From assembly GCF_034259325.1 (NCBI RefSeq), contig NZ_JAXIVS010000012.1:62001-126000 (forward strand): a DNA stretch of 64,000 nt, read 5' to 3'. Made by a program: the position numbers and the translations under genes. This DNA comes from Hyalangium ruber (lineage in GTDB: Bacteria > Myxococcota > Myxococcia > Myxococcales > Myxococcaceae). Positions 40,894 through 49,410 of the stretch are shown in pieces. The notes beneath the pieces were generated by a model. It did not search any database, had not been told where the DNA came from, and worked only from the letters and a program-made list of their open reading frames with translations. Within the stretch, counting starts at the first letter, position 1, and every line of letters starts with the position of its first letter.

Positions 40894-41968
40894 GTCTCGT
40901 CTCCTGTATCGAAATCCACTGAGAAGAAGCGCTGCCGAGCTGCCGCGTGGCCGCCAGTTCCGAGTACAGCCGGAGCATCACCGGCCCCGCGTCCGGAGAG
41001 GCCACGTGCGCGGGCCCCTCGGCGATGGCCTGCCGCACCCGCAGCGCGAGGTCCGGCGCATGGTCCGCCCGGAACAGGTAGGTGCCCTCGGGCCGAGTAC
41101 ACACGTCACTGGCCACGCACGGCACCCCGAGCGTCAGTGCCTCGCGCACCGAGATGGCATCCCCGTCATGCGTCGTGGGGCGGATGAACGCATCGCACCG
41201 CGACATGAGCCCGAGCACCTCTTCGTGGTCCAGCTCGCCCAGGTCCTCCAGGTACGGCGCCACGTGCGTCTCGCGGGCGTCCCGCGCGAACTCGGGCGTC
41301 CGCGTGCCCGGCCCGAAGACCGCGAGCCCCACCTCGGGCACCTCCTCCGCGATCATCCGCAGCGCGCGGAACATCAGCATCCGCCCGTAGACGGGCGACG
41401 GGTGGTGCGCCATCGCCAGCAAAGGCTTGCGCCGCGCGCGGGCCAACTCCACCGCCGGAGTCACCGGCCCCGGGCTCACTTGCGAGGCGCAGAAGGCTGG
41501 CTGTACGAGGATCTTCTCCGCCGACACCCCGCAGCCGACGAGCGCCTCCTTCACCGCCTCCGACACCGCCACCACACGCGAGTAGCCCGCCAGCGCGGTG
41601 CGCGCCAGGGCCCGCCGAGCGGCGGAGGCCGCCAGGAAGTCCGGCAGCAGCCCCGAGTGCAGGGTGATGATGCGTGGCGCCCGAGGCGCGGGGACACTGG
41701 CCGCGGCGGCCAGCATCCACGACTTCGGGTTGTTGCCGCTGGTGTGGACATGCACCGTCCACCCAGCGCTCAAGAATCCCGCGAGCTTCAGCCCGAACCC
41801 GGCGAGGGAGCGGACAGGGTGTACGTCCGGAGCCGGCCGGCCGCCTTTCCCGATGTCCAGCACCTTCGCTTCGACGCCGCGCCCGCGAAGAAATCGATGC
41901 AGTTGTTGAACGTGGATCGCTACGCCGCCGTAGGGCGGCGGATAGTCGCCAACCAGGAGTACGCGCAT
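40880..41968 (-). CDS. exoO: Glycosyltransferase, spore-coat polysaccharide (ExoO-like)
   Basis: The ATG at 41968 has a GGGAGGC Shine-Dalgarno and begins MRVLLVGDYPPPYGGVAIHV, a textbook GT4 N-terminus with the GGV acceptor loop. The 362-residue enzyme ends with CDAFIRPTTHDGDAISVREA and LTLGVPCVASDV, the donor-binding EX7E-type region. The longer open frame upstream runs through exoN and is rejected. It lies 16 bases after exoN and overlaps exoP by 14 bases. The acceptor and donor sugars are unknown. Confidence 0.75.
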   Translation of the reverse strand: MRVLLVGDYPPPYGGVAIHVQQLHRFLRGRGVEAKVLDIGKGGRPAPDVHPVRSLAGFGLKLAGFLSAGWTVHVHTSGNNPKSWMLAAAASVPAPRAPRIITLHSGLLPDFLAASAARRALARTALAGYSRVVAVSEAVKEALVGCGVSAEKILVQPAFCASQVSPGPVTPAVELARARRKPLLAMAHHPSPVYGRMLMFRALRMIAEEVPEVGLAVFGPGTRTPEFARDARETHVAPYLEDLGELDHEEVLGLMSRCDAFIRPTTHDGDAISVREALTLGVPCVASDVCTRPEGTYLFRADHAPDLALRVRQAIAEGPAHVASPDAGPVMLRLYSELAATRQLGSASSQWISIQETRHAAQ

Positions 41969-41984
41969 GACGCTCGGCCTCCCG

Positions 41985-42497
41985 CTATTGGAGCGTGGCA
42001 CCCGAAGGCTGAATCGACGCCTCCGGGCGGGGCAGCAGCCCCATCTCGCGCTGATAGGTGGTGAGCGGATCCGGATCCTTGCGCAGCTCGCGGGCCGGCA
42101 CCCCGGCGACCACCGTGGCCGGCGGCACGTCCTTGAGCACCACCGCATTGGCGCCGATCACCGCGAAGTCGCCGATCCGGATGTTGCCGAGGATCTTCGC
42201 CCCCGCGCCGATGCGCACGTAGTCGCCGATGATCGGAGCTCCTTCGAGGCCCGAGCGCCCGCCGATCGTCACCTGCTGGGAGATGAGGCAGTGGCGGCCC
42301 ATCCGCGTGGCCTTGTGGACGACGACGCCAATGCCGCCATAGCCAACCTGGGTGCCCTCACCGATCTCCGCCTCGTACGGAATGTACGAGCTGTGCAGAT
42401 AGTAGATGGCCTTGCGCAACAGGTTCGGCACCAGCGGCACCCCGCGCAGGTGCAGCTTGCGCGCGAGCCGGTACAACGTCATCGCATCCACGCCCAT
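41985..42497 (-). CDS. exoN: Left-handed beta-helix serine acetyltransferase-like protein (ExoN-like)
   Basis: From ATG 42497 (GGGGAGGGAGTC upstream) the 170-residue protein shows hexapeptide repeats typical of CysE-like acetyltransferases: IGEGTQVGYGGIGVVVHKAT, RMGRHCLISQQVTIGG, PIIGDYVRIGAGAKILGNIR and IGDFAVIGANAVVLKDVP, closing AGVPARELRKD. The DYVRIGAGAK coenzyme A site and catalytic-type His in GRHC are present. Its place between flippase and glycosyltransferase genes points to O- or N-acetylation of the coat sugar rather than cysteine synthesis. Confidence 0.77.
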   Translation of the reverse strand: MGVDAMTLYRLARKLHLRGVPLVPNLLRKAIYYLHSSYIPYEAEIGEGTQVGYGGIGVVVHKATRMGRHCLISQQVTIGGRSGLEGAPIIGDYVRIGAGAKILGNIRIGDFAVIGANAVVLKDVPPATVVAGVPARELRKDPDPLTTYQREMGLLPRPEASIQPSGATLQ

Positions 42498-42590
42498 GAC
42501 TCCCTCCCCAACCCCATCCAGTGGACCGCAACCTAGGTACACCCCCCTGGGGAGGGAAGTCCTCCCCAGGTGTCCACCGCTCGCCGATGT

Positions 42591-44108
42591 TCACCCCGCT
42601 CCACGGGGGCGCAGGCTCGCCAGCACCCGCAGCGGCCGGATGCCCGTGGCGCACAGCACACCCACGTAGCCCAGGGTGAAGAGCACCCCGGCGACCACCA
42701 GCGGCAGCACGCGCCAGACGAAGCCCTCGGGCAGCCCCACCCACGCGCCCGACAGGCTCGCGCGCAGGATGAAGACGCCCAGCCCGGCGGCCAGGGCCGC
42801 CATCGAGGCCTTGCCCAGCTCGGACCAGGGGATGACATCCCGGATGCGCAGCCGCTGCTCCGGGGTGGACAGCGCCGCCGGCACCCGCGACAGCAGCGTC
42901 GCCTTGCCCACCAGCTCCGCCAGGGCCCACGAGGCGATGCCGCCCTGCATCCCGAAGTGGCGCACCCCCAGCCACACGAGCGGCACCGTCACCAGCGCCT
43001 TCACCAGGTACGAGACGAAGATGGCGCGCGTATACCCCCGGGCGCGCAGCACCCCGTCCATGGGCAGGATGGCCAGCACCACGCCCAGCACGCTCACCCG
43101 GAAGATGGGCACCGCGGGCAGGAACTTCGCCCCGAACAGCGCGGAGATGAACTCGGGGGCCGCCGCGAACAGGAACGCCGCGAACGGCAGGAACACGAAG
43201 GCCAGCTTGCCCGCCGCCTCTCGGAAGGCCCCCACCGCCTCCTCCAGCCGGCCCGCCTTCTCCAGCTCGCCCAGGCGCACCATCAGCACCTCGCTGGTGG
43301 GCGTATAAAGGAGGTCCACCACCGGGAGCTGGAAGCAGCCCACCCGATAGAGCGCATACAGCGCCGGCGTCACCGCGCCCGCCACCACATAGAGGTGCGC
43401 GTTCTGCTGCGGAATGGACAGCGCCATGGCCGCCCCGAAGGGCGCCGCGTACACCAGTTGCTCGCGCAGCAACGGCCCGCTCACCAGCGGCCCGCTCGCG
43501 CCCCTCAGCGCGACGAACCAGGTGGCCACGTACCGCACGCCGGCGAACCCCACCACCGCCAGCATCATCCCGTGCAGTGAGGTGCCCAGCAGACACGGCA
43601 CCACCATGGCCGCCGAGCGCAGGGTGTCCGACACGAGGTACACCACCGCCGACTGCCGGGTACGCCCCTGGCTGGTCAGCGACACCTCCAGCGGGTACGA
43701 GCCCATCAGCAGCGCGGTGTAGATCGCCAGTGGCCAGCGGTACTCCACGAGCGCCGGGTTGGAGAACAACCGCGACACGGGCTCCAGCAACCCCAACACC
43801 AGCCCCGCTCCCACCACCCCCGCCCCCGACACGAACAGGAGCGCCTGCCCCAGGTAGGGCCGCTTCTGCTCCGCGCGGGGCAGGAAGTAGTAGAGGCTCT
43901 GCACCACGCCCATCGGCAGGACGTAGTAGAGCGTCATCGCGATCAGGAAGAGCTGGTAGTACGTCCCGTACTCCTCGAGGCTGAGCACCCGCGCGAGCAC
44001 GAGCGGAATGCACAGCGTGAGCCCGGCGGTGAACAGCCGGGCCAGCACCAGGGGACCGGCCTTGCCCAGGAAGGACCCGGGCGCGGCCGGCGCCGAGGAT
44101 GAACTCAC
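42591..44108 (-). CDS. exoM: Wzx-type polysaccharide flippase (ExoM-like)
   Basis: The GTG at 44108 overlaps the exoL TGA (GTGA). The 505-residue protein has about 12-14 membrane segments with few charged residues and the MOP/PST flippase start GKAGPLVLARLFTAGLTLCI plus VLSLEEYGTYYQLFLIAMTL. Wzx proteins flip the undecaprenyl-linked repeat unit to the periplasm before Wzy polymerisation. No Wzy polymerase was found in the window. Its neighbours are the deacetylase and acetyltransferase of the same locus. Confidence 0.85.
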   Translation of the reverse strand: MSSSSAPAAPGSFLGKAGPLVLARLFTAGLTLCIPLVLARVLSLEEYGTYYQLFLIAMTLYYVLPMGVVQSLYYFLPRAEQKRPYLGQALLFVSGAGVVGAGLVLGLLEPVSRLFSNPALVEYRWPLAIYTALLMGSYPLEVSLTSQGRTRQSAVVYLVSDTLRSAAMVVPCLLGTSLHGMMLAVVGFAGVRYVATWFVALRGASGPLVSGPLLREQLVYAAPFGAAMALSIPQQNAHLYVVAGAVTPALYALYRVGCFQLPVVDLLYTPTSEVLMVRLGELEKAGRLEEAVGAFREAAGKLAFVFLPFAAFLFAAAPEFISALFGAKFLPAVPIFRVSVLGVVLAILPMDGVLRARGYTRAIFVSYLVKALVTVPLVWLGVRHFGMQGGIASWALAELVGKATLLSRVPAALSTPEQRLRIRDVIPWSELGKASMAALAAGLGVFILRASLSGAWVGLPEGFVWRVLPLVVAGVLFTLGYVGVLCATGIRPLRVLASLRPRGAG

Positions 44109-45292
44109 GGAGACTCCCCTTGGAGAATGGGTTGGATGAGGGGCTGCTCGATGCGCACCGCGTTGGCTGCCATGGCGGCCGAAGATAAGTGCGGGCGCCG
44201 CCCCGGCACAGGGTGGCTCATGCCCAGCACGCCGAAGCAGTCATCGAGCTGGCAACCCGTCAGCGCCGACGAGTAGTCGCCGAGCATCCCCAGGCTGAAG
44301 TTCTCCCACAGCACCTTGCGCTTGAGGGTGAACGGATCGCCGGAGATCCGGTTGGGCAGATCCTCGGTGGTGACACCCGAGCGGAACCCGTGCGCCTTCA
44401 GCACGTTGATGATCTCGTCCGAGTACCACCCGTTGCAGTACGCGAAGTCCCGCACCGTGATGGGCACCTCGCGCTCGATGGCCAGCTTGGACTCGAGAAT
44501 CTCCCGCTCCACCACATTGGGAGGCTCCAGCGTCAGCACCGTGTGCCCCAGCGTGTGCGCGCCGAAGTCGAAGCCGTCGCTCGCCATGCGGCGCACCTCG
44601 TCCCAATCCATGATGTCGCCCTGCTCGGGCAACAGCTCGCCGCCCAGCTCCCGCTCCAGGGTGCCGATGATCTCCACCAGCTCGCGAGCCGAGTGCTCGC
44701 CGATGAAGTCATCCAGCGCCGCCGAGGGCGTCTTCTGTCCGGTCAGCACCGGCCGCAGCAGCTCCATCGTCAGCCGGGGCAGCGTGTTGAAGTACGGACT
44801 CAGCCGCCGCGCCTTGGCCTGACACACCAGGTGGAAGAGCCGGTCGTGGTTGAAGCGCCGGTTCGTGCCGATGAAGTCCGTCGGCAGGTAGACAATGGCC
44901 GGTATCCCCATCTGCTTCAGGATGGGATACGCGTACCGGTACACGTCCCGGTACCCATCATCGAAGGTGACGACGCACAGATCCTTCTTCGCCACCCTGC
45001 GCCCGGCCATCACATCCACCGCATCGCCGATCGAGGCGAACTCGTAGTCCGCCGCGGCGGCTTCCTCCAGATGCCCGCGAAATGTCTCCTCCGAGATGAG
45101 CAGCCCCGGAATGGACCGCTGCAGCTCCCCTGTGAAATCCCCCACCACCCGGTGATAGCTGACGATCAGGATGCGCCGCCCACCGGACTGGCTCCGGCGG
45201 TACGCCGCCATCGCCTTGCGTAGCCCGCTGTAATGGAGCACCCCCGCAGTCGCCGACTTCACTACCCTCCGCACCAACCTACCCGCGCCCAT
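44105..45292 (-). CDS. exoL: Polysaccharide deacetylase (NodB domain, ExoL-like)
   Basis: The ATG at 45292 (GGGGAGAGG upstream) gives 395 residues. NodB motifs are TFDDGYRDVY (Asp111-Asp112) and the metal ligands in FGAHTLGHTV (His246, His250). These enzymes remove acetyl groups from amino sugars. It is the first gene of exoL-M-N-O-P and is preceded 43 bases upstream by a strong sigma-54-type promoter, in keeping with starvation-induced coat synthesis. The N-terminus lacks a signal peptide, suggesting cytoplasmic action on the lipid-linked intermediate. An earlier in-frame ATG at 45493 lies upstream of that promoter and is rejected. Confidence 0.82.
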   Translation of the reverse strand: MGAGRLVRRVVKSATAGVLHYSGLRKAMAAYRRSQSGGRRILIVSYHRVVGDFTGELQRSIPGLLISEETFRGHLEEAAAADYEFASIGDAVDVMAGRRVAKKDLCVVTFDDGYRDVYRYAYPILKQMGIPAIVYLPTDFIGTNRRFNHDRLFHLVCQAKARRLSPYFNTLPRLTMELLRPVLTGQKTPSAALDDFIGEHSARELVEIIGTLERELGGELLPEQGDIMDWDEVRRMASDGFDFGAHTLGHTVLTLEPPNVVEREILESKLAIEREVPITVRDFAYCNGWYSDEIINVLKAHGFRSGVTTEDLPNRISGDPFTLKRKVLWENFSLGMLGDYSSALTGCQLDDCFGVLGMSHPVPGRRPHLSSAAMAANAVRIEQPLIQPILQGESP

Positions 45293-45334
45293 GACCTCTC
45301 CCCTGCGCAGAGAAACACCTTGGCCCGTTTCCTT

Positions 45335-45351
45335 TGCATGCGGAGTGCCAA
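45335..45351 (-). promoter_or_regulatory. Sigma-54 (-24/-12) promoter of exoLMNOP
   Basis: On the minus strand the sequence reads TTGGCACTCCGCATGCA: the -24 GG and -12 GC dinucleotides are exactly 10 bases apart and TTGGCAC is perfect. The predicted start is near 45324, about 32 bases before the exoL ATG. Sigma-54 promoters need an enhancer-binding protein; the remaining 150 bases upstream could hold its site, which I did not identify. Confidence 0.75.
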
Positions 45352-45507
45352 GGTCCACGAGCGGGTTTCCCTCGCTGCCATTGGCACTGAAAGGATGGTT
45401 CTCTTCCGTCCCGGGAACAATGTGCCCCAGGGGTTGAAAAACTTTCCAGATCTCACGGAAGCGAACCGTGAGGGATCGGAAGAAGAGGCGCATAAAGTGC
45501 CCAACTC

Positions 45508-46596
45508 ATGACCCTGCCCCTCGCGAGCCTGCTCAGCCTCTTGGCCACGGTCGCCGTCGCCCAGGAGTCGGACGCCCCCATGTCCGCGCCCCCGCTGCCG
45601 TCCGCCTCGGACCCTTGCTCCTCGGCCGAGGAGGACTACACCTCGGCCTTCAACGCCCTGCTGAAGGGGCGAGACGAGGAGGCGCTCGGAGCGCTGGAGC
45701 GGGTGCTCGCCACCTGCCCCACCCACCCGTATGCGGGCGAGTTCGCCCGGTTCGCCCGCAGCCGGCTGGGCCCCGGGGCGGAGCTCGCCGAGGCGGCGCT
45801 CACCAGCGGGGAGAAGCCCACGGGCTTCGCGCGCGGAGGGCTGGTGGTGTGGCAGACGATGCACGGCGCTTCCCAAGGCATCCTCCTGTGCGTCATCGCC
45901 GACTGTGACGCGCGAGGTGGCCTCGGCGCCGCGCTGCTCGGCGCGGGCGTGGGCGCCACCGCCTCGCTGCTCCTGACTCCGAATGGCGTCACCCCGGGCC
46001 AGTCGGCGGTGATCAACTCCGGCACGACGTGGGGCGTGTGGTACGGCATCACCGCCATCTCGCTCCTCGACATGAATGACTCGGACGCCGAGATCGGCAC
46101 GGTGATGTTCAGCATGGCGAGCCTCACCGGCGCGGGCGTGGCCCTGGCCATGCTCACCTCGCCCACCGCGGGGCAGGTCTCCCTGACCAACTCGGGCGGC
46201 CTGTGGGCCGGCGGAGTGATGGCGCTGTTCCTGGCCACGGCGGACTCGGGGGACATGAAGACCTTCTTCGCCATCGAGTCGGCCGTCACCAGCGTGGGCC
46301 TGCTCTCCTTCGCCCTGCTCTCCCAGTCGGTGCCCATCTCCCGAGGCCGGGTGCTGCTCATCGACTCGGGTGGAATTCTGGGCGGCCTGCTGGGCGCGGC
46401 CGCCGTGGCCCTCGTGACCGAGGACGGAGACCCCATCCTGTTCGGCGCGGGAGTCGGCGCCCTCGCGGGGCTGGGGTTCACCACCTGGCTCACGCGCGAC
46501 TTCGACGCGCCCGACTCGGCGGCCCCCCAGGTGTCCTTCGCCCCCACCCTGATGGGGCGGGAGGGCGCGGGGCTGGTACTCGGCGGGCGCTTCTAG
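45508..46596 (+). CDS. Exported multi-pass membrane protein of unknown function
   Basis: The 362-residue protein has a signal peptide (MTLPLASLLSLLATVAVAQ), a short tetratricopeptide-like helical pair (SAFNALLKGRDEEALGALER) and then a long glycine/alanine-rich hydrophobic region with perhaps eight segments (LGAALLGAGVGATASLLL, MASLTGAGVALAMLT, FGAGVGALAGLGFTTWL). It could be an alpha-helical membrane domain; no family was recognised. It is divergent from exoL across a 215-base gap and stands 63 bases before ccmA. Confidence 0.65.
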   Translation: MTLPLASLLSLLATVAVAQESDAPMSAPPLPSASDPCSSAEEDYTSAFNALLKGRDEEALGALERVLATCPTHPYAGEFARFARSRLGPGAELAEAALTSGEKPTGFARGGLVVWQTMHGASQGILLCVIADCDARGGLGAALLGAGVGATASLLLTPNGVTPGQSAVINSGTTWGVWYGITAISLLDMNDSDAEIGTVMFSMASLTGAGVALAMLTSPTAGQVSLTNSGGLWAGGVMALFLATADSGDMKTFFAIESAVTSVGLLSFALLSQSVPISRGRVLLIDSGGILGGLLGAAAVALVTEDGDPILFGAGVGALAGLGFTTWLTRDFDAPDSAAPQVSFAPTLMGREGAGLVLGGRF

Positions 46597-46659
46597 GCGC
46601 CGCCTCGGCCGGCTTTCACTGGAGAACGGAGCGGTTTCCAGTTACGAACGCAGCCCTCG

Positions 46660-47325
46660 ATGGACGCCCTCTCCACCGCCGCGCCTCCCGCGCTCGCCCT
46701 GCATGACGTGAGCAAGCGCTACGGGCGTTATTGGGCTCTGGCGCGCCTCACCTACGCGCTGCCCGCCGGCCGCTCCCTCCTCCTTACCGGCCACAACGGC
46801 TCGGGCAAGACCACCCTGCTGCGTCTGGTGGCCACCGCCCTCTCCCCCACCGCCGGCCGGGTGGAAGTCCTGGGGCGGGATGCCGTCAACGACCGCGACA
46901 CGGTGCGTCAGAACGTGGCGCTCCTGTCCCACGCCAGCTTCCTCTATGAGGACCTGACGGCCCACCAGAACCTCGTGGTCCTCGCCCGGCTGCTGGGCAT
47001 CCCCTCTCCGTCGGACGCCGCCGGTCTCCTGCTGACCCGGGTGGGCCTCACCCGCCGCACCCAGAGCCCGGTGCGCCAGTTCAGCGCCGGCATGCGCAAG
47101 CGCCTGGCCATCGCGCGGCTGCTCCTGAAGGCGCCCACCCTGGCGCTGCTGGACGAGCCCTTCGGCGAGCTGGACCCCTCCGGCATCGAGGCCATGGAGA
47201 AGATCATCTCCGAGCTGAAGGCCTCGGGCGTCACCGTGGTGCTCGCCACCCACCTCATCGAGCAGGGGCTGTCCTTGTGCGAGGAGCGCCTCCACCTCCA
47301 GGACGGACGGGCGGTGCCCGCGTGA
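46660..47325 (+). CDS. ccmA: Cytochrome c maturation ABC ATPase CcmA
   Basis: The 221-residue ATPase has Walker A GHNGSGKTTLLR, the ABC signature QFSAGMRKRLAIARL and Walker B LALLDEPFGELDP. With CcmB, CcmC and CcmD it releases holo-CcmE so that heme can be passed on. It heads the ccmABCDEFG run, overlapping ccmB by GTGA. Family assignment rests strongly on its neighbours, since CcmA resembles other small ABC ATPases. Confidence 0.92.
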   Translation: MDALSTAAPPALALHDVSKRYGRYWALARLTYALPAGRSLLLTGHNGSGKTTLLRLVATALSPTAGRVEVLGRDAVNDRDTVRQNVALLSHASFLYEDLTAHQNLVVLARLLGIPSPSDAAGLLLTRVGLTRRTQSPVRQFSAGMRKRLAIARLLLKAPTLALLDEPFGELDPSGIEAMEKIISELKASGVTVVLATHLIEQGLSLCEERLHLQDGRAVPA

Positions 47326-48017
47326 AGCCCTCCAAGCCCATCGGCCTGCTGCGGGCCTCCTTCGTCCTGCTGGCCAAGGATCTGCTCATCGAGTGGCGCA
47401 CCCGGGCGCGCCTCAACGCCCTGGTCTTCTTCGCCCTCTCCACCCTGCTCCTGTTCTCCTTCGCCCTGGGGCCGGACACCAAGCTGCTCGAGCGCAACGC
47501 CGGGGGCTACCTGTGGCTGGCCATCCTCTTCGCCAGCACCCTGTCGCTGGGGGAGTCCTTCCGGGTGGAGCAGGAGAACGCCTGCCTGGATGGCCTGCGA
47601 CTGGCCCCGGCCGACGCTCGGGCCATCTTCCTGTCCAAGGCGGTGGGCAACACCCTGCTGCTCGTCGTCCTGGGCGGCCTGCTCATCCCCGTCATGGTCG
47701 CGATCTACGGGGTGAAGGTGACCTTGGGAATCGGCTCGCTCCTGGCGACGTTGGTGCTGGGATGCATGGCGCTCGCCGCCCCGGGGACCGTGTATGCAGC
47801 CATCGCCAGCAACGCCCGAGCGAGGGACGTGCTCCTACCTCTGCTATTGTTCCCGCTGATTGTTCCCGCCCTCCTGGCCTCGGCCAAGGGGATGACGCTG
47901 GTGCTCCAGGGTGACCCGATGAATCAGCTCAACTCATGGTTCGGCCTGCTGGGCGGGTTCAACCTGATCTATTGGGGGCTAGGGTTCCTCCTGTTCCCCC
48001 GGGTGGTCGAGGACTGA
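47322..48017 (+). CDS. ccmB: Heme exporter protein CcmB
   Basis: Starting at GTG 47322, which overlaps the ccmA stop, the 231-residue protein has six membrane segments and the family segments LLAKDLLIEWRTR, LWLAILFASTLSLGESF and EQENACLDGLRLAPADARAI. CcmB is the membrane subunit of the CcmAB transporter. The spacing to ccmC is five bases. Position and membrane pattern both fit. Confidence 0.9.
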   Translation: MKPSKPIGLLRASFVLLAKDLLIEWRTRARLNALVFFALSTLLLFSFALGPDTKLLERNAGGYLWLAILFASTLSLGESFRVEQENACLDGLRLAPADARAIFLSKAVGNTLLLVVLGGLLIPVMVAIYGVKVTLGIGSLLATLVLGCMALAAPGTVYAAIASNARARDVLLPLLLFPLIVPALLASAKGMTLVLQGDPMNQLNSWFGLLGGFNLIYWGLGFLLFPRVVED

Positions 48018-48022
48018 AACGT

Positions 48023-48730
48023 ATGGGCAAGTTCTTCCGAATGGCGCTGCCTCCCATCGCGCTGGGCCTGCTGGCCTGGGGCCACTACGTGGGCCTGGCC
48101 GTGGCTCCGCCGGACCGCGAGATGGGTGAAGTGCAGCGCATCATGTACGTCCACGTCCCCGCGGTGTGGGTGGCGCTGGTGGCGCTCACGCTCAACTTCA
48201 TCTGCTCGGTGACGTACCTCTTCAAGCCGAGCTGGAAGACGGACTCGCTGGCCGAGGCCACCGCCGAGGTGGGCCTGCTGTTCGGCGCCGTGGGCGTGCT
48301 GCTGGGCGCCATCTGGGGCCGGCCCACCTGGGGCGTGTACTGGACGTGGGATCCGCGCCTCACCACGGCGGCCATCATGCTGGTGGCCTACATGGGCTAC
48401 ATGGCGCTGCGCCGCTTCGTGGAGGACCCGGAGAAGCGCGCGGTGTGGAGCGCCGTGGTGGGCATCATCGCCGCGGTGGACCTGCCCATCATCTGGTTCT
48501 CGGTGAAGTGGTGGCGCAGCCTGCACCAGGTGCAGTCCTCGCCCCGTACGGTGGACCCGGCCATGGTGACGCCGCTGCGCATCAGCGCCTTCGCCTTCCT
48601 GGCCTTCATGATCCTCTTCATCATCCACCGCTACCGCATCGCCCTGAGCGAGCGGCAGGCGGAGGTGGCCCTTCCCGACTCGCTGCCCACGGACTCGCCC
48701 GAGGCGCGTCGCACCGCGGGGGTGGCGTGA
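48023..48730 (+). CDS. ccmC: Heme handling protein CcmC
   Basis: The 235-residue protein (ATG 48023, MGKFFRMALPP) has six membrane segments and the tryptophan-rich heme-handling motif GRPTWGVYWTWDPRLTT, with flanking histidines in MYVHVPAVW and WWRSLHQ. CcmC loads heme onto the conserved histidine of CcmE. It overlaps ccmD by one base (TGATG). The whole motif set is intact. Confidence 0.95.
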   Translation: MGKFFRMALPPIALGLLAWGHYVGLAVAPPDREMGEVQRIMYVHVPAVWVALVALTLNFICSVTYLFKPSWKTDSLAEATAEVGLLFGAVGVLLGAIWGRPTWGVYWTWDPRLTTAAIMLVAYMGYMALRRFVEDPEKRAVWSAVVGIIAAVDLPIIWFSVKWWRSLHQVQSSPRTVDPAMVTPLRISAFAFLAFMILFIIHRYRIALSERQAEVALPDSLPTDSPEARRTAGVA

Positions 48731-48918
48731 TGAACGCGCTCGCATCGTTGGGAGTGCTGGCGCAGGTGGCCGCTGGAGAAGTGGGCAGCGGCCGGATCCA
48801 GGGTGGCTGGGGCTACGTCTGGGTCAGCTACGGTATCGCCTGGGGCTCTCTCGCCCTTTATTCACTGTCCCTGTGGCTGCGGCGGCCCAAAACCTCGCCC
48901 GGCATGAAGGAGTCCTGA
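48730..48918 (+). CDS. ccmD: CcmD-like small membrane protein
   Basis: This 62-residue protein starts at the ATG that shares a base with the ccmC stop. It has one membrane helix after the CcmD-like sequence GGWGYVWVSYGIAWGSLALY and a basic tail RRPKTSPG. CcmD is a small membrane factor that helps release holo-CcmE from CcmABC. It is too short for automatic detection in many pipelines, but position (between ccmC and ccmE) and the YVWxSYG motif support the call. Confidence 0.88.
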   Translation: MNALASLGVLAQVAAGEVGSGRIQGGWGYVWVSYGIAWGSLALYSLSLWLRRPKTSPGMKES

Positions 48919-48921
48919 GCC

Positions 48922-49410
48922 ATGACGCCCGTCGCGCGTAACCGCCTCATCGCCCTGGGGGCCCTGCTGGTGGCCGGTGCCGGCCTGGCCTTCGTGGCCT
49001 TCGGCAACATCGGCGAGAACCTCGTCTACTACTGGAGCCCCCAGGAGATGCTCTCCCAGGGCGAGAAGGCCTATGGCCCCACCATCCGCCTGGGCGGAGT
49101 GGTGAAGCCCGGCTCCATCCAGTGGAACGAGGCGCACACCAGCCTGAAGTTCCACGTCACCACCGACCACAACCCGGGCTCGCCCAGCGTGCTGGTGAGC
49201 TCCACCGAGGTGCCGCCGCAGATGTTCCGCGAGGGCATCGGCGTGGTGGTGGAGGGCACCTTCGACCAGTCGCAGGTCTTCACCTCCAACCGGCTGATGG
49301 TGAACCACTCCAACGAGTACCGCGCGCCCAAGCCGGGTGAAGAGCCGCGCAAGTGGCAGGAGACCGTCTCCGAGGGCTCCACCACCGCGTCGACGACGGG
49401 GGCGAAGTGA
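48922..49410 (+). CDS. ccmE: Heme chaperone CcmE
   Basis: The 162-residue protein has an N-terminal membrane anchor (LIALGALLVAGAGLAFVAF) and a periplasmic OB-fold domain with IRLGGVVKPGS and PSVLVSSTEVPPQMFREG. The covalent heme ligand is His129 and the axial Tyr133 in VNHSNEYRAP, replacing the usual KHDENY context but keeping the H-x3-Y spacing. It stores and hands heme to CcmF/CcmH. The C-terminal tail is Ser/Thr-rich. It overlaps ccmF by GTGA. Confidence 0.95.
   Translation: MTPVARNRLIALGALLVAGAGLAFVAFGNIGENLVYYWSPQEMLSQGEKAYGPTIRLGGVVKPGSIQWNEAHTSLKFHVTTDHNPGSPSVLVSSTEVPPQMFREGIGVVVEGTFDQSQVFTSNRLMVNHSNEYRAPKPGEEPRKWQETVSEGSTTASTTGAK

Noticed and set aside
45377-45395. Second TTGGCAC on the plus strand as a sigma-54 promoter for the gene at 45508
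   Set aside because: The position 10 bases after GG reads AT, not GC, so the -12 element is missing.
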